Notes: a model not told the origin generated them from the sequence alone. 64,000 bases of DNA from Prochilodus magdalenae (GCA_024036415.1 JAMWET010001220.1:1426001-1490000); one strand, 5' to 3'. Positions 12,351 to 26,120 are shown, counted from the first letter of the stretch. Made by a program: numbers and translations.

Positions 12351-15300
12351 AAATGATTACACTCAATAGCTGAAGGAACCATGCAGACCGGGCTACTGCT
12401 GAACAGTAACACTTAGGAGGTCTGCCTAGACGATAAACTATTGTGCCAAAACCTTTTACGTTCCCATGAAACAGGTATCTAATGAGCTGTTAGACCTTCC
12501 CATTCCCCTCAGTCATGTGCATGTTCTTGAGAAGGTTTCCAGGCAGTAGAAGCTTCAACCAAACATGCATCTCTCTGGTGCAGTTCCAAACAGGTTCTAG
12601 GATGAGAGCCAGTGGCAAAGCTGGGAAATAAGGAAGGGTAATGTGGCCATGCCAAGGACTCCTACCCATGACTAGCTGTCTGCATTGCCGTGGAGCACTG
12701 CATAGTTTGCTATGGCCAAGCTAAACAGCAGCACTGATCCACAGTCAATGGAGCACAAAGCAAGAATCTACAAGACTCCATGGACGCATTTATACACAAG
12801 TTTAACAGGATTAAACTAGTTTAGGTAAAAATAACAAGCCATGCAACTAAACATACATGTTCTTACAAGGTTAGGCTGGAAAACACTGGGTACATTGTTT
12901 ATGGAATCAAAAATGCATGGTTCTTTAGAACCAAAGTTCTTTAGAAAACCAACAGTGGTTATGCCATTTCAAAAGACCAATTAGAAAACTTTATTGTTAA
13001 ACCTATACGGTCAGAGTATGGGGATAAATTAAATAGAGTTGGTTCTAGTTGGATTAGTAGTGCCTTAGCCCAGGGATCAGTTTGAAAGCCTGTATAGAAT
13101 ATAGCTATAGATGTGCCATATCTAGTTATTGTTAACACCTTATAAATCCCATAAATACCTTATAACACCACAAGACTTATTACACTTGAACACATCATTC
13201 AATAACTATAAGGATTACAACACACACTGGTTAAGTTTTTCTAGGGTAAAGATGAGGTTAGATTAAAAAATGTCATTTAAAAGTTTGATAAAAAATGGCC
13301 CTGTCACAGTTGTTTGTTAATATTAATGTTAATAAATAGCTATTTATTAATATTGCACTGGGCATATCTGTGTTTGAATAGTTACTAGCCTACACAGTCT
13401 TGAAACTGGAGCTTGCAGTCTGGGGCAGGCACTGGAGACTGATTTAGGGATATGGGTTAGGTTAGGTCTATTTAAATAATTTATGAATTGATGCAATATT
13501 ATGTTAGTATTGTCGTAGTATTGCCAACTATCATCTGGAGAGAGGGATGGTTAAAGAAGTTGTAGGATATGAACTACAGCTGTAAAGCAATTGAATTTAT
13601 TAAATTGTAATACTAGAATATTAAAATATTTCTATATTTTTAAAAAGATACTTAACTGTAATTAATAGTTTTTATCTGTTTTGACCGTAAAGAATCGATC
13701 AGTAAATATAAACCTGTTTATATTTTTTTAAATTAATTTTCCTTATAAAAATGCAAGGCTAAGGACATAACAAAGCTATTTCCATGGAACCCAGTTCACC
13801 TCTTACTCCCATTTACAACTTGTGGAACTTACCAACAACTTAAGATACACTTAAGATACACGGTACTTCACATTTAATCACATTTAATAACTTGGAAAAC
13901 TTAATAACTTGTCTCCTGCTAGCTGGAGTCTGTCGAAAGTGCATCTTTAAAAGAATCTTAACAGATTCTATCATAGCGAAATACTGCATCTGACTGGACA
14001 GAGGGTTTGATGGTCAAATTATAAAAAGGGCATTAATAATTAATAGTGAAAACTTTAAAATCCAAAGTCTGAAACTTGATGTTCAGTGACTAAGCAGCAG
14101 CACTGAATCATTTCATGAGTGAGCAAAACCACATGCATCGTAACCCAGTGATGAACCAAAACTGATAAAAACAAATTCGGGGTTTTACCAAAAACACTCG
14201 GGACTTAAGCTCCGTAAGCCCACCACTGGCGCCGCTCATGAATAATAGTGGTTTGTAGCCGCCAGCACCAGTGGCAAACAGAAACACCTGATTTACTTTA
14301 GCAATTTAGCACAAGCTCAAACTGAAATTTATGAGTGTAGGTGAGGGGCTCAGGCAGAGGTGCTGGCCCTTGCCCGACCTGCAGGGTCCTGCACTCCCTT
14401 GTGTGTTGACAGCATTACTGTGCGCATGGGCCACTGAAAGATGGGGTGCGCTGTGTTCCAACGTTTGGTGACCTCTGTAAATGGTACACTGGCCACCAAT
14501 TGGCTTTTCCTGCCGGAATATCTCACCCATAATTAATCTCTTGGGGACTGGACCTTGAGCCCCGTGCAGCTTTCTGCTCGCCAGGGTCCTGCACAGACTT
14601 CATTAGCCAATATTGCTGAGGCCTGGTAACTGATAGTCAACTGTAGGCTAATGGTTGTGTGAAGTCCCTGAGAGCAAATGAACCCCAAAATGTGCCAATG
14701 CTTTGAAACAATAGATGCTCTGAAATACGACTATAAATTTCCTTGGAGTGTGGAGCCCCTGTTCTGGTGGATTTGAAGGTCATCTTGAAGTTGATTTTTG
14801 CCCTCATGGTTTTTGCAGTGTTTAATTAATCTTTAGCCGTAACTGTATTTTTTGGAATATAATCCAAAATCGTCAATAAGCTATTTGAAATCTTAAAATG
14901 CACATACATGCACATATAATTTCACATTTGTACCAACAGATTCCCTGAAACATGACTGTAAAGTTCCTGCTCAAGAAGACTTTTTTTAATTTATAAAATT
15001 TGATTTGCTCTTCAATTCAACTCAACTAGAACCACAAATACCCATAGTATATCAAATCTACCTTACATAGCACTGTAAGCATAACTACCCTTCCACTAGT
15101 TCAAGTTCAAGTCAAAAAGCAAACCTCTGATCACGTGTCCAGGAATGTTAAAAAGCTGTGATATCAAATGGGGCTAAATGAACTTGAGGTTGACTTTTAT
15201 CAGTGTTCATGTCATGACTTATTCTGCTGTACATAATATACCTATTCCAGTAGCATTCCAGATATGTCCTTAAAGATTAGGAATGTCATTGAAGTGTTGT

Positions 15301-15789
15301 TGTTGAAGATTTCCTGCATGGAGGAGATGCAGTGGGGTGTCTGTTGTGTTACCAACAGCACAGCTCAGAGGGCCAAGGGGAAGCTTGTTTGTTCTGGACT
15401 AAAGTGTACTCTGGGCTGTTCCTGGACAGCACTGGCACTGTCCTACCTGCCACTTCCACACTATGGTGTGGTTTATTGGTGCACATTATACAGCACAAAT
15501 CAATCACACAGAATCATCTTGATCATAAATGTTTAAATAGACAAGTTATGTTAAAGTTGGTCATGTGTGAAATTACGCTCACATTCTGTAATTCAAACTA
15601 GTCAATTTGTCATTCAAGTTTGAAGTAAGCATGTTTATTCTGATGTCAAATAACAAAATGTGAAGTGTGTAGAGGAATAACTCATCATAATAAAATCATA
15701 ATAAAATATCTCTTCCTCTTTCTTTTCTTCTTCATCTTAAGCAACTTTGGTTTTCCATTAAAAGCTTAAATTCATCCTTTTTCTCTCCC
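12351..15789. other. Unassigned non-coding sequence
   Basis: AT-rich DNA with no open frame of note. A short GC-richer patch with GGCGCC and GCCGCCAGC words lies at about 14205-14280. I see no intact repeat or RNA gene. Confidence 0.4.
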
Positions 15790-15870
15790 AGAGTGTAAAA
15801 TAATTATTATGTATAATAATTATGTATAATATGTATATTATATGTATTAATATGTATAATAATTAATATT
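15790..15870. repeat. Degenerate AT-rich tandem repeat
   Basis: Repeated TATGTATAATAATTA-type words of about 11-18 bp occur several times in a row, giving a locally repetitive, hairpin-prone AT tract. Confidence 0.6.
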
Positions 15871-17759
15871 TCAAATATTTCTATTGACAGCAAATGCTCA
15901 TTCTTCCAATCCTTAACCATACAGTTTAGTAAACTGAGCATTTGAACTTACGGTTTCCAGTTTAGTCAGTTTGTCTGTAGCTTTTATAGAAATCCATAGC
16001 TCACATTATGACCATGTGTTTTTGGGTTAACACTAATTAGCAAAGACATATCATTAAAACCCTGGTGTTAAATTGACCTCAGAGTGCAAGTGCTGCAGAG
16101 TGCAAGTGCCAGACTCTTAGACTCCAGGATGTAAGAGAGAGCCCACCTTCTTACCCAGGGCCTCTTGGCTTAGTGAGCCGGATAGGCAGCCTTTGCCAGA
16201 AGTCCACGGGAGACTCTCTGGCTTTGGACAGCCGTTCCTTTCCATATCTCCTCTGTACGGCTCTACAGGGCAGCTCCTGGAGCATGGTCGGAGTGCTGGC
16301 AGGTCGGACCCTCGCCACACTGAGCACCTCTGTTCTCTCTGTTGCCCACTGGGTTGTAGGAATGTATCAAGACCAATGCATTCAGAAGGATTGTTTTTCT
16401 TTTTTTTTTTACCAAGTTGTCACTGAGCACCCTACTTCCTCACTGTACACACAAGACAATTTGCCTGCGATGTACCATTCTCACGTGAACTAGGGTTTAA
16501 ATGTGACTGTCATATCTTGTGCTGGCAAGGTTTTCCCTCACATATACAGACGGCTGAATTAAAGATATAAAAATAAAAGAGAAATCAATAATTGGAGAGA
16601 AACATACTTGCATCCTGGTGTACTGTATCATACAGTTAGCATTACACTATATATGTAGCATGAGCATGCCCTAAATCTAGATTAGATCAAGAAGCAGAGT
16701 GGAAAAGATCTGAGAGACGGTTCAGTATTGTGGAACATTGTGACACTGGTGGTACTGTGGTACATCAGCCTTTAAATCCATGACTGAATGACATCAGTTA
16801 ATCAGGTTGGAAACGGAAACATTCAGTGACCGCGCTGATTCGTAAGGAAAAACGGAATGTTTTTTAGACTGTGGCAGCAAGAAAAGTCCGCCCACACCTT
16901 CCAACATAGTGGAGTCACAGTGCATAAACTCAATTACAAAGAGTTTCACTACTGCACGTTTGAGGGTTCAGTGGTGCTCTGTAGGCACTGTTTCATGTAG
17001 CAATGGAAAAAAGTGATGTGGTCAGAGTTATCGCTCACCATATTCTCTGCAAATGAGTAAGTGCATTTGTGACATACATCAAGAGCCCTGTGGTGATGGT
17101 GCTGGGGTTGGAGCGCAGTCAGAGCTGGGTCAGAGGTGGGGGGGGTTCTCTTATGCTGTAGCATGCAAACTTTCCTTGTCTGTATATAGACAGGGAGAGA
17201 GAAGTAATGGCCGATCATTATTCCTCTTCTGGTATGACTGTACAGGCCCAGTCTGTTGCATATGACGTAGTCCACTTCAGCATTTTGGGGAAAGAGTTAG
17301 CTGCATCCTAACACTGACACCGGTCCAAAGAGACCTGACAAAAGAATCATCTGTCACATTGTCTTTGTAATAAGCTGGTATTGATAATGTGAACAACTGT
17401 CATATTTTCCAGGAGTTTCTGACAGTACATGAAAAGCAGGGCTTCTAAATATAAGAATGGCATGAGAAATATGAGAAATCTAAAGCTGGCTTTTTATGTG
17501 CATCAGCAATTCCACCTTACATGGTGCCAGTGCCAGACTGGAACATTTAAGGTGAAAAGGAAAATTTACTCAGAAAGCTGACAAACTTTTTACATGACTC
17601 AATATTTAGTACTGTTTTTTACCCAGAAGCAATAAAGACAGGTTTACAGGTTATTGACAGGCTAATCTATATTTAATTTAGTTTCATTTTTTACTAATTT
17701 GCACAATAAAAACATTTCACGTTTCCATGCTAAGAGAGCATCTAAGACAGTACAGACTG
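15871..17759. other. Unassigned non-coding sequence
   Basis: A GC-richer patch at 16080-16330 is open in several frames on both strands (67-106 codons), but none reads as a known protein. The rest is AT-rich. No gene is called. Confidence 0.4.
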
Positions 17760-18100
17760 TGTCAGTCCTTTTGTGTTTAATTAAACCTGCAGGACAAACA
17801 GCTATCCCTATAATCCGCAGCACATCTAAGAGGCACTAAGAGAGGCTTAAGTGTGCTTTTAATCCTGCACTCCTCTCAGTAAAGTCCAGTTTGACTGAAC
17901 CTCTGTAAAAACCTCAAGTGCATTTTATGTCAGCCCTATTAATTAGGGGTGACTGGAAAAAGTGAGGGGTGGTGTAGCCCGACAGGCCGGGGGACTGAGA
18001 GGTGTGTGGTAAGGTCTAAAGGATGAAGGCCTGTGAGGCATCCCCCTACCTGAGATTTATATCCAAGTGTGTGGGATGGACCGCTCCAAGCAGACCCCTA
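17760..18100. other. Candidate conserved non-coding element
   Basis: Non-repetitive, moderately GC-rich sequence with TTTAATTAAACCTGCAGG and CCTATTAATTAGGGG words, the latter an imperfect palindrome around ATTAAT. A regulatory role is inferred from texture only. Confidence 0.22.
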
Positions 18101-21100
18101 AAACCCTGTTTAATTGCACTTACACAAGCCTTAATTTCACCATCTGACACAACTCTTACTTAGCCAGTGACCACTCATAAATAAACAAAGCTCTGCTTTA
18201 CTATCGGAAAGGTCTAGGAGAAAGAACCAAAGTATTTCCTGTGGTGGCAGACCAGCCCAGTCTTTTGGCGGCTTGGCCGCAGCCGACCGCCATCCAGAAT
18301 TTAAATTTTGCCAAAGTGAGGTATGTCAACATTTTATAATTCTTTTACAATTGACAGTACATGCATTCATTACAGGCGAAGCCAAGCGTGCCAAAGATTA
18401 CAACCCGGTTGACATGTGTCTGATTCTCGGCTGACCAGAGGATTAGTATATGTTAAAAATGGACACATTTCCAGGCAGATTGTTAATGAATGAAAGCACT
18501 TTCTAAACTGTTTGAGCACCCCTGTTCAAATTAATTATGTTTTGTTGATAAAGTTAAACTAAGTAAAAATCCACTATGAAGAATAAACTTCTTTGGCATT
18601 TGTTGCAAAGTTTAATTTAGTTTATTTGTGATACTTCATATGTAGAGCAACAAACATTTATTTATAATATTTTTTAATCTTTCAAGAACTCTGCATATTT
18701 AAAAGGAGTTAAACAAAGTCATGTTGAGTCATGTTTGGTGTGAAAAGTTTCATTTTAGAGAAAGTCAGAATTCCTCTCAGTGGTGGTATTGGAACCAGAC
18801 AGCTGATCAGTTTAATGCCTCTAAAAGCTCGATCACAGTTAAATGGCAAGGAGTACACTGCCTGATACCCGAGACATTGTTTGATGATACTGCTGACATA
18901 ATTTCCCAAAATGTATTCATGGTGGAGAAGGAAATGCAGGCAGATGTTAAAATAGTGGTAATAGTGGTGTCTAATAAATCATGTGGAAAAATAGAGAAAT
19001 TGTAGAAACCCCACCTTAAATTTAGCAAGAAAACAGTATTTGTGCATTAAACTCTATGTGGAGGATGTTTTCATCTTTTCACACAGGTAACCCACAAAAA
19101 GGCAATTTGCCCATGTATCCTGTATTATGTAGGATAACAGTGGGTTCCTTGCGATGATTCAAAATTATTGGTTGCATCCAAGACTGTTCAAGATCTTAAA
19201 CTAGCAAAACAGATTCACTGTCTAGGAGCACTGTGCCGTTTGTTTGGATTTAATTTAAGATGGACTCTAAAATAAATTCCCCTAATCTAGAATGTCTACT
19301 GTTACAACTCCTCAAAAACAACACGCAGAAAACAGCGGGGCAGCAATAACAAACTTAGAGAGGCTAATTGACGTGTATATTTTTGTCGGTGGACTGACTC
19401 CTGGTCTATTACTCTCTCCTGTGTAGACCCCTGTGCACTTAACTGTGATGTGTCTGTTCAGTTTTGCAAAGCAGTGCTAATAATGAGCTAGTCATCGTGT
19501 GTCAGAGCCATGACAATGATTCATAACTTCTTCTCCTTTATTAATATTTTATTACATTTCCAAAGTGAAATCTTTACAGGAGAAACCAAAATGTACTTCC
19601 TTTTAACAGATAATGTAAAACAGGGATTTTATTCCAAGCTAATTAGGAGCAGCCCGTTCATCAGGAAATGTTCATGCTATGCAAAGTGACATCACAGATC
19701 AATACCACTAATGTAACAAAGCTTTGTCTTTACAGCTTTGAGATATACAGTAAGAAGTGAAATGTTGCGGCAGTGCAGCTCAATTCGGTCCTGTTTGTCT
19801 CAGCACACCACCAAGTTTAGAATAAATCTAGGCAGCGTGATCATTATTATTGCTATGGTGATAAACAACTTCACAATATGCAATAGCAGGGACACAGGAA
19901 GTTGGCACAGAAATTTTAAGCACCCTCTTTGTGATGTAAATGATGACATCATGCAAATATTAACATAAAAAATACAAACTACAATCTCAAACAAACACAC
20001 GACTCTTTGCTGTGTTTATTTTATTAAAGAGTCCATATAAAAAGTTTGTATTTTTTATAAAGACCCCTTAGCACTCTTCCTCCATAATTTTTTAGTGAGA
20101 GTCGTGAGATTTTCCAGGCCATGCAAGTACCTTCAAATAGTTTTGACAGTGTTGAAAAAGTTTGTCGAAAAATTTAGATTCAGCGCTGGTGAGATAAAAC
20201 TTCTCCTCTGTCTTCATACATCCACCATCCATGTGTTATTTGGTGATTTGTAATGTTCCAGCACTGCTTATATTATCATGATATGCTGAACTACTGCCAT
20301 TTTAGATTCATTTTAATTTTAGCCGATCTCTGGGCTTGTTTCCAAGCAGAGGAGTTTTGCGCTGGGTTTAGAAACAGAGATGACTGTAGTGCAGTTTATT
20401 ACTTACTGTTCTCACTGTAGCTGTTGCTCCCGTTGCTCATCCTGCGACTCTGTTTTAGTGACTAATAGCTTTGCCCTTAGCTTCCTTATCATTAGCCAGT
20501 AAGAGAGGTTGATTGATTGTGGTTTTACATATTATCTAACCATCTTTAACACCACAATTAATAACATAGATGTTACAGCGCTATTACAGCTTGTAATCTA
20601 CAGCACGTTTTTTGCAGTATTGTAGCCCTAGGCATTGTAGACTCTCAGCAAACCACTTTCCCTTATTTTTTTTTAAGAATGGGGATGTTCAAAGTCTTGG
20701 CTAGGGATCATCTGTGGTTCATGAGAACTTTAGGAAGCTCCAGTAACTTCTTCATGACTGCTACTAGTTGCATTAACTCTAGTCTTAATTTTGCACCAGA
20801 AGCAAGGGTTTATTTACACCAAGTGATCCATATAATGCACAAGCATGTTTGATGCCCCAAGTCTAGTTCATTTAACTAATATGATCCCTCTGTACTGTCC
20901 ATATTCACAGCAAACATCTAGTGCGGTCGCTAACTGTGCCTAAACGCAGAGCTAGAACATGTGAATGCTGCGTCTGTTCCATTAAACAAACATGGCGGCA
21001 AAGGGATTACTCTGGTCTATGGCGCCAGAATGTAACTGCTGCGCCATTTAGGGTGGAACGGGAAAATGGCACTGGGCCAGCACGTGGGGTCAGCGTGTGG

Positions 21101-21749
21101 GGTGGCCAACTGTGATTGCATCTCTACGGGCGCACGTGCCCTTTTGCCACTTACTATTTCGCCAGTACAAACTTAGATTATGACTATAATGACCCACAGA
21201 GCGATGACATAAGCGGGCACAGAACATTAAACTCAATGTGAGCATAAGCGTAGGGTAGTGGGGTGGCAACCAGGGCTTAGTGTGAGTACGCCATGAAACG
21301 CAATGCTTTTTTATTAGTCTAAACACTTTCTTCTATATCAGCGTGTTTCCTCTGTACCGATACTATATATGAACTATATAGAACATACAGCCCACATATT
21401 AACTACTGCTGAGTAAGCACTGCTACATGAGTTATAGCATTTGTTTAGTTTACTTACAGCATTGTTTGTGTGGTGTAATGATACTCTACATCTTTAATAC
21501 ATGGGACAGATCCACTGGTCCATGTGTTTTATTGAAAGAGTCTATTACATGAATAGACCATATTAATTTTTCATCCAGTCTGTTGCCATCGTTTCAAACC
21601 AGTTAGGTTGCTGGAAGACGCAATATAAATTTCTAAATCTAAAAGAAATATAAGAAATATGAATATCTTGGAAGATATATTCATTTCTGAACTTGAAGCG
21701 AAATATGAAATAGTTATGAAAGCATCTGTCGATTTAAAGGAAAGCTAAT
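18101..21749. other. Unassigned non-coding sequence
   Basis: Mostly AT-rich with no supported gene. A patch at 20920-21330 is richer in CpG and may be an old repeat or regulatory DNA. Overlapping short frames at 18709-19028 and 19738-20000 on opposite strands are judged chance. Confidence 0.4.
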
Positions 21750-22290
21750 TATACAATTATGGCTGGAATATTCATTTTCCAGCTGTCAGAGCTACTGCAC
21801 AGTCCACAGACAGAGGTTTACAGCAACTGCCAGATTGTAGTTCATGCAAAACCTTATATAGAGGACAATGTCAGTGAAAGGCAGGCGACGATAAGGGAAT
21901 CTCTGTCACGCCGTCCAAGCAAAATAAGCAGGCCGCTGGCACACTTTATTTTGAAACGTAGCGATGGAACAGCTTTCCCTCGCCCTGGAAAAACATAACG
22001 GGTAATATCAATATGGTCCGTGTCACTCTCCCTTTTCCTCCTCCAAGGTTTTGGAAATTTTAAGTTTACCTTTCATTATGTTTGTACAGGATTGTGTTAC
22101 GGCTGCAATAAAACACCTTTTGACCTGCTCCAATAAAATATGAAATTCTTGAGCGTCTGCTGCCGTGTCGGCTGGCTGCGTGGCCGCCCTGTCTGAAAGG
22201 CAGACTGTACGCTCGGCCTGATGCATTCTGGACCCTTCTTTCAGGCGCTAGCTGTACTGCGGGCCAAAATAACCTGCTATGCATTAAGGA
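21750..22290. other. Candidate conserved non-coding element
   Basis: About 540 bases of non-repetitive, CpG-containing sequence with no coherent reading frame, flanked by much AT-richer DNA. Among the better candidates in this window for long-range regulatory DNA, but alignment evidence is lacking. Confidence 0.3.
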
Positions 22291-22989
22291 CAATGCAATG
22301 AGCCAGAGTGTTTCTCAATAGCAACACTCCAAAGTGGTTCTTGGGCCTGTCAAAGTCCATCATGCTGAATGAAGAAATACACTAAAGTGAAAGCTTGACA
22401 AATGTTATTTGTCAGCAATTTTGCTTTTAAAGAAAGCATAGCATTTACACTGACTTTTGGCCACCACATCCTCATAACACCTACACCGCAGACTCTCCGT
22501 AAACTGCTATAATTTACATTTATAGTGTATACTGGAGACTCTTTTTAACCCTTAAAGGTCTAGAGTTTTTATTCTATTGCTATGCTGCTTAAAAGAACCA
22601 CAGTTACATGATTCATATATGGACTTCTGGCTTTTTCTGTTTGATATAAAAATTACTGCACATAGAACTTATTAATAAAATAGCTCATCTACTTACAAAA
22701 AGTAATATCTAGTGTGTTCAGAGAGGGTTTTTTTATTTGTATTAAAATAATAAAAAATTATCTTATTTTTATTGTTATCATTATTATTGTCAGGATTAAC
22801 TAGACTCTCTGCAGAGGCAGAATGTGTTCATTGCTTGGTACACAGAATTATTCAAGCGACCGTTGTATTTAAGTTCGAACCCCAAATAACATATTTTGTT
22901 GTTTTTTCTGATTGAAAATAATTTTGCAAGCAAAATGACTTGAATAAGTTGTTTTCTCCATATTGTATTGCACAGTTTCTAGTTTCTAG
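22291..22989. other. Unassigned AT-rich sequence
   Basis: AT-rich DNA with A/T homopolymer runs near 22730-22790. No gene or recognisable element is seen. Confidence 0.45.
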
Positions 22990-23970
22990 CAGAGTCATTA
23001 TATAACATGTGCTTTAACATTTGCATAAGCCATATTTGTTTCCTAATAGGTCAACTTGACCAAATAAGCAAAAGATGTGCACTGCAGCAGAAACTCTCTG
23101 AAGAGGATGTGTGAATGTATTTCCACTTACAAAATCAACAAACCTTTGGCATATGACTACATTCATAAAGGATCTATTATAAATGTGTGTCTGGCTTTGA
23201 TTGCTCCAGTACGATCTCACAACCTCATAAACAGTGCAGTCTACAGAAAGTTTGGACACCCCTTGCATGTTCCATGTTTTATTGATTTTCTTATATAATA
23301 AATGAATGCATCCTCTACAACGGACAAACTTAAAGAATGGCATTTTGTTTCTGCTGATTGCAGGGCACAATTTCTGACTTATAATAACATATTGGGAAAT
23401 AAATCAAACCTAAAACATGAAATGCTCTGGAAATAACTTTTGCACAGGACACATCCATGTTGTGTTTATTTTAGCAGATGAAGCTAACTGCGCACTCTAA
23501 TCTGCTGTAAAATGAGTTAAAATGAAAGTGTATTCTCCACGGAGGATATGTTAATTCTTGTTAATGTGGAAAATCAACAAAACATGGAATTTGACCGGAG
23601 GCCTACAAACTTTTGCACACAACTGCATTCAAAAACGATCTATTGCAAATATGTGTCTGGCTTTCTTACTGCTCCAGTAAGAACTCTTTAGCATCACATC
23701 TTTAAAAACAATATGGTCTAGGTGCATGTATACAGAGCTGTGCAAACGTTTGATTTCTTCTGGTCATGTTCCATGATTTGTTGAAGTGCCTGAGTGCTTC
23801 TTCTAAAGAGACGAACTTAAATATGACATTTTCTGAAAGGTCTAGTGCACACTTTCTGTTTATTTTCCGTTTATTTGCTATAAAAATTATTAATTATGCC
23901 ATGGCATTTGCACAGGACACATTTTAAGTGTTTTTATTTTTCCAGTATGTCGAATTCAGCTATTAAACAG
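22990..23970. repeat. Diverged tandem array, about 466-bp unit containing a TIR element
   Basis: The segment starting at 23158 (ATTCATAAAGGATCTATT) reappears in diverged form at 23624 (ATTCAAAAACGATCTATT), followed in both by GTGTCTGGCTTT and GCTCCAGTA. Both copies then run into an inverted-repeat element start and share GACGAACTTAAA/GACAAACTTAAAG and GCACAGGACACAT. Upstream of 23158 a partial third copy ends with AAAATCAACAAA-type sequence. The offset is about 466 bp. The unit carries both ends of a small transposon plus about 85 bp of flank, so the flank was amplified with the element. Confidence 0.7.
23244..23625. mobile_element. Non-autonomous Tc1/mariner-type element (MITE)
   Basis: The left end CAGAAAGTTTGGACACCCC and the right end, read in reverse as CAGTTGTGTGCAAAAGTTTG, begin long imperfect terminal inverted repeats that share TTCCATGTTTTRTTGATTTTC. 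The interior has no coding capacity. A TA precedes the left end; on the right the expected TA has become CA. This element is the core of the tandem unit described separately. Confidence 0.65.
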
Positions 23971-24089
23971 CACCTGTGCATATATATGTGACTAATTGCA
24001 TTTATTTGTGTTCTCTTCATATATTTAAATAGCGATTCCAACACATCGTTGGAACAACTCTCCCTGTTCCAATCCTGACTGATGATATA

Positions 24090-24440
24090 TATCAGACATG
24101 TCATATGTCTCTGCAAGCGGCACAAACTCTTGGCGCAAATCAATCAATCAGGCAAGCTTGTTAAAGTCGGCCCTGCATGACTTAGGTGAGCTATAAAGTG
24201 CGGTCTTGTGTCAGAGGCAGCTCGGGAGAACCCGTCTTCCATTCCTCCCTTAAATAAATAGCAAATCTACGGTGGGCATTGGACCCATCACAATCCCTGG
24301 TTATTTGGCAGCACTGGAGCTAATGGAAGCAGGGGCCTTAGAGGACGTCAGAAGCAGGAGCCTGAATAAAAGCCTTCTTTCTGTGTTGAGGGTGAGGCGC
24401 TGAAAGGCCTGCCTCTAGGGTGTGCAGCACCACTGTCACG
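24090..24440. other. Candidate conserved non-coding element
   Basis: GC-balanced, non-repetitive sequence directly after the AT-rich tandem array, with no protein-like frame. Contains an AATCAATCAATCAGG run near 24139. Regulatory role is inference. Confidence 0.25.
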
Positions 24441-24625
24441 CTGAGCAGAAAAACAAAGGTGAAGTCTATTATGCCCTATAAGTCCATGCAAAAGATAGAG
24501 CACAGTTAGCCTGAACTCATAGCTCATAGATCATTTTATGATAGAAGACCACTTCTATTCTAGAGATTTAACTGATATTGACAATATGGCAAAAATGGAA
24601 TTAACACAGTTTCACCCATAGGGGT

Positions 24626-24658
24626 AATAAAATAAAATAAAATAAAATAAAATAAAAA
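24626..24658. repeat. Microsatellite (AAAAT)n
   Basis: About six consecutive AATAA-type pentamers, followed by T-rich and TATA-rich low-complexity sequence to about 24715. Confidence 0.9.
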
Positions 24659-25170
24659 GTAAATCTTTTTTTAAATTTTTTTTTTATTTATATATGTAAA
24701 AAATATATATAAAGCATCTTGTTTTTTCTGGTTTCTTCTGAAAAGAGTTCTCACTGGTAATGACAGGAACAAGACCTCTGAAGACTCTAAAACCTCGCTC
24801 ACAAAAGGTTTTAACATTCTTTTTTTTTTTATTTATTCAAAACATTACCCTCTAAACTGCTTAAAAGCAAGAACCACCCTGAACAGGGCAGCTTTTTACA
24901 TAAGGTTTTTCAGCATAGTGTTAAATGAAAACAAATATGTATAAACTACATTTTATTACCTAACTCTGGTACGGAACACCATTATTAGATACCTGAGAAC
25001 GTTGCACTCTTGTTGAACTGACCATCTTAAAGAAGCATGCTTTTAAATGTGTCTGTGGGGGTGGGCACAAATAAAGTTATGAAATGATGAAATAAATGTC
25101 TGTAAAAAAAACAAAAAAACAACCTTAGTTCGTAAAAACGCAGACCTAAAATATGTTTTTTCCTTTACCC

Positions 25171-25189
25171 ATATATATATATATATATA
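25171..25189. repeat. Microsatellite (AT)n
   Basis: An uninterrupted AT dinucleotide run of about 9.5 units. Confidence 0.9.
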
Positions 25190-25679
25190 CATGTAAATAC
25201 ATGTTTAATTATTATGAATTATTAAACCAGTCCCAAAAGGAAAGTTATGTTTTCATATTTACCATTATTATAATAACAGTACTTAGAAAAATTTAGAGGG
25301 CATGTGTAGGTTTACTGGTTTTGGATGATATATATAAAATAGCCATTTAGGTCCTGCATACATGTCAGAATTCTCTAAAATATACTCATGTAAACCCATG
25401 TATCAGCAATCAGGCTTTTTATCACTGACCATTTCATTTAATGTATCTTTTAGATCGTAATATCTTTAGACATCTGGTTCCCATCACCACCCTTGTGAAC
25501 AATTCTGACTCGCTGAGTTTCTTAGAATGAAGCACTTGGCAACATTACTTATTGTATTGTGAAATATTGTCATTGTGAAAAAGTGGTGGAATGTCCTTTT
25601 CACATTTTCATGGAACTGAGAGATGAAAACGTTGCCAATCAATTTTGAACATATCGGAAAGAGCTAACATTAATGTTTC

Positions 25680-26120
25680 TACTCAGATGGAAAGATACAG
25701 TGCAACTTCCCACAGGTGTCTATATTCATAGATGGTCCAGCAGTACAGTAGCTGTGACCGCATGGGGCCTCAGTGAGCTGGGTTTCAGCCAGAGAGACAT
25801 GAGTGGAGCCGTAGGGGTGATCCCTTGGCTACCACACACAGCCCGCCTTTCATCTCCCTCTGTGTACACAAAGAGTAAGTTATCCAGGGCCTGCACCCCT
25901 CTCCGCCCTGTGCCGCCCCCTTCCCAATGGCCTTCATTACCAACAGGAGCCAGGTCCTGCCGCAGCATAATAAAAACCTGCCTGCTTCAACACTGCTGCC
26001 AAAGCCCCCCAGAGCAGGCTGTCCGGGGGAACGCCCAGAGCCTGCACCTCCCTCCAATCAGTTTACACAAACGTGCGGCAGAGGGGGTCTGGTGGATGGG
26101 CAGTGTCACTCCTAAAAAGC
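25680..26120. other. Candidate conserved non-coding element or unrecognised exon
   Basis: A C-rich, non-repetitive stretch in AT-rich surroundings. It is open over 150 codons on the plus strand (25673-26125) and partly open on the minus strand. An AAGAGTAAGT donor-like site lies near 25870. The translations have no recognisable domain and the openness in several frames fits high G+C with few stops, so I favour non-coding. Confidence 0.25.

Noticed and set aside
22990..23970. A CRISPR array
   Set aside because: The units are long, diverged and contain inverted transposon ends, and the window is eukaryotic.
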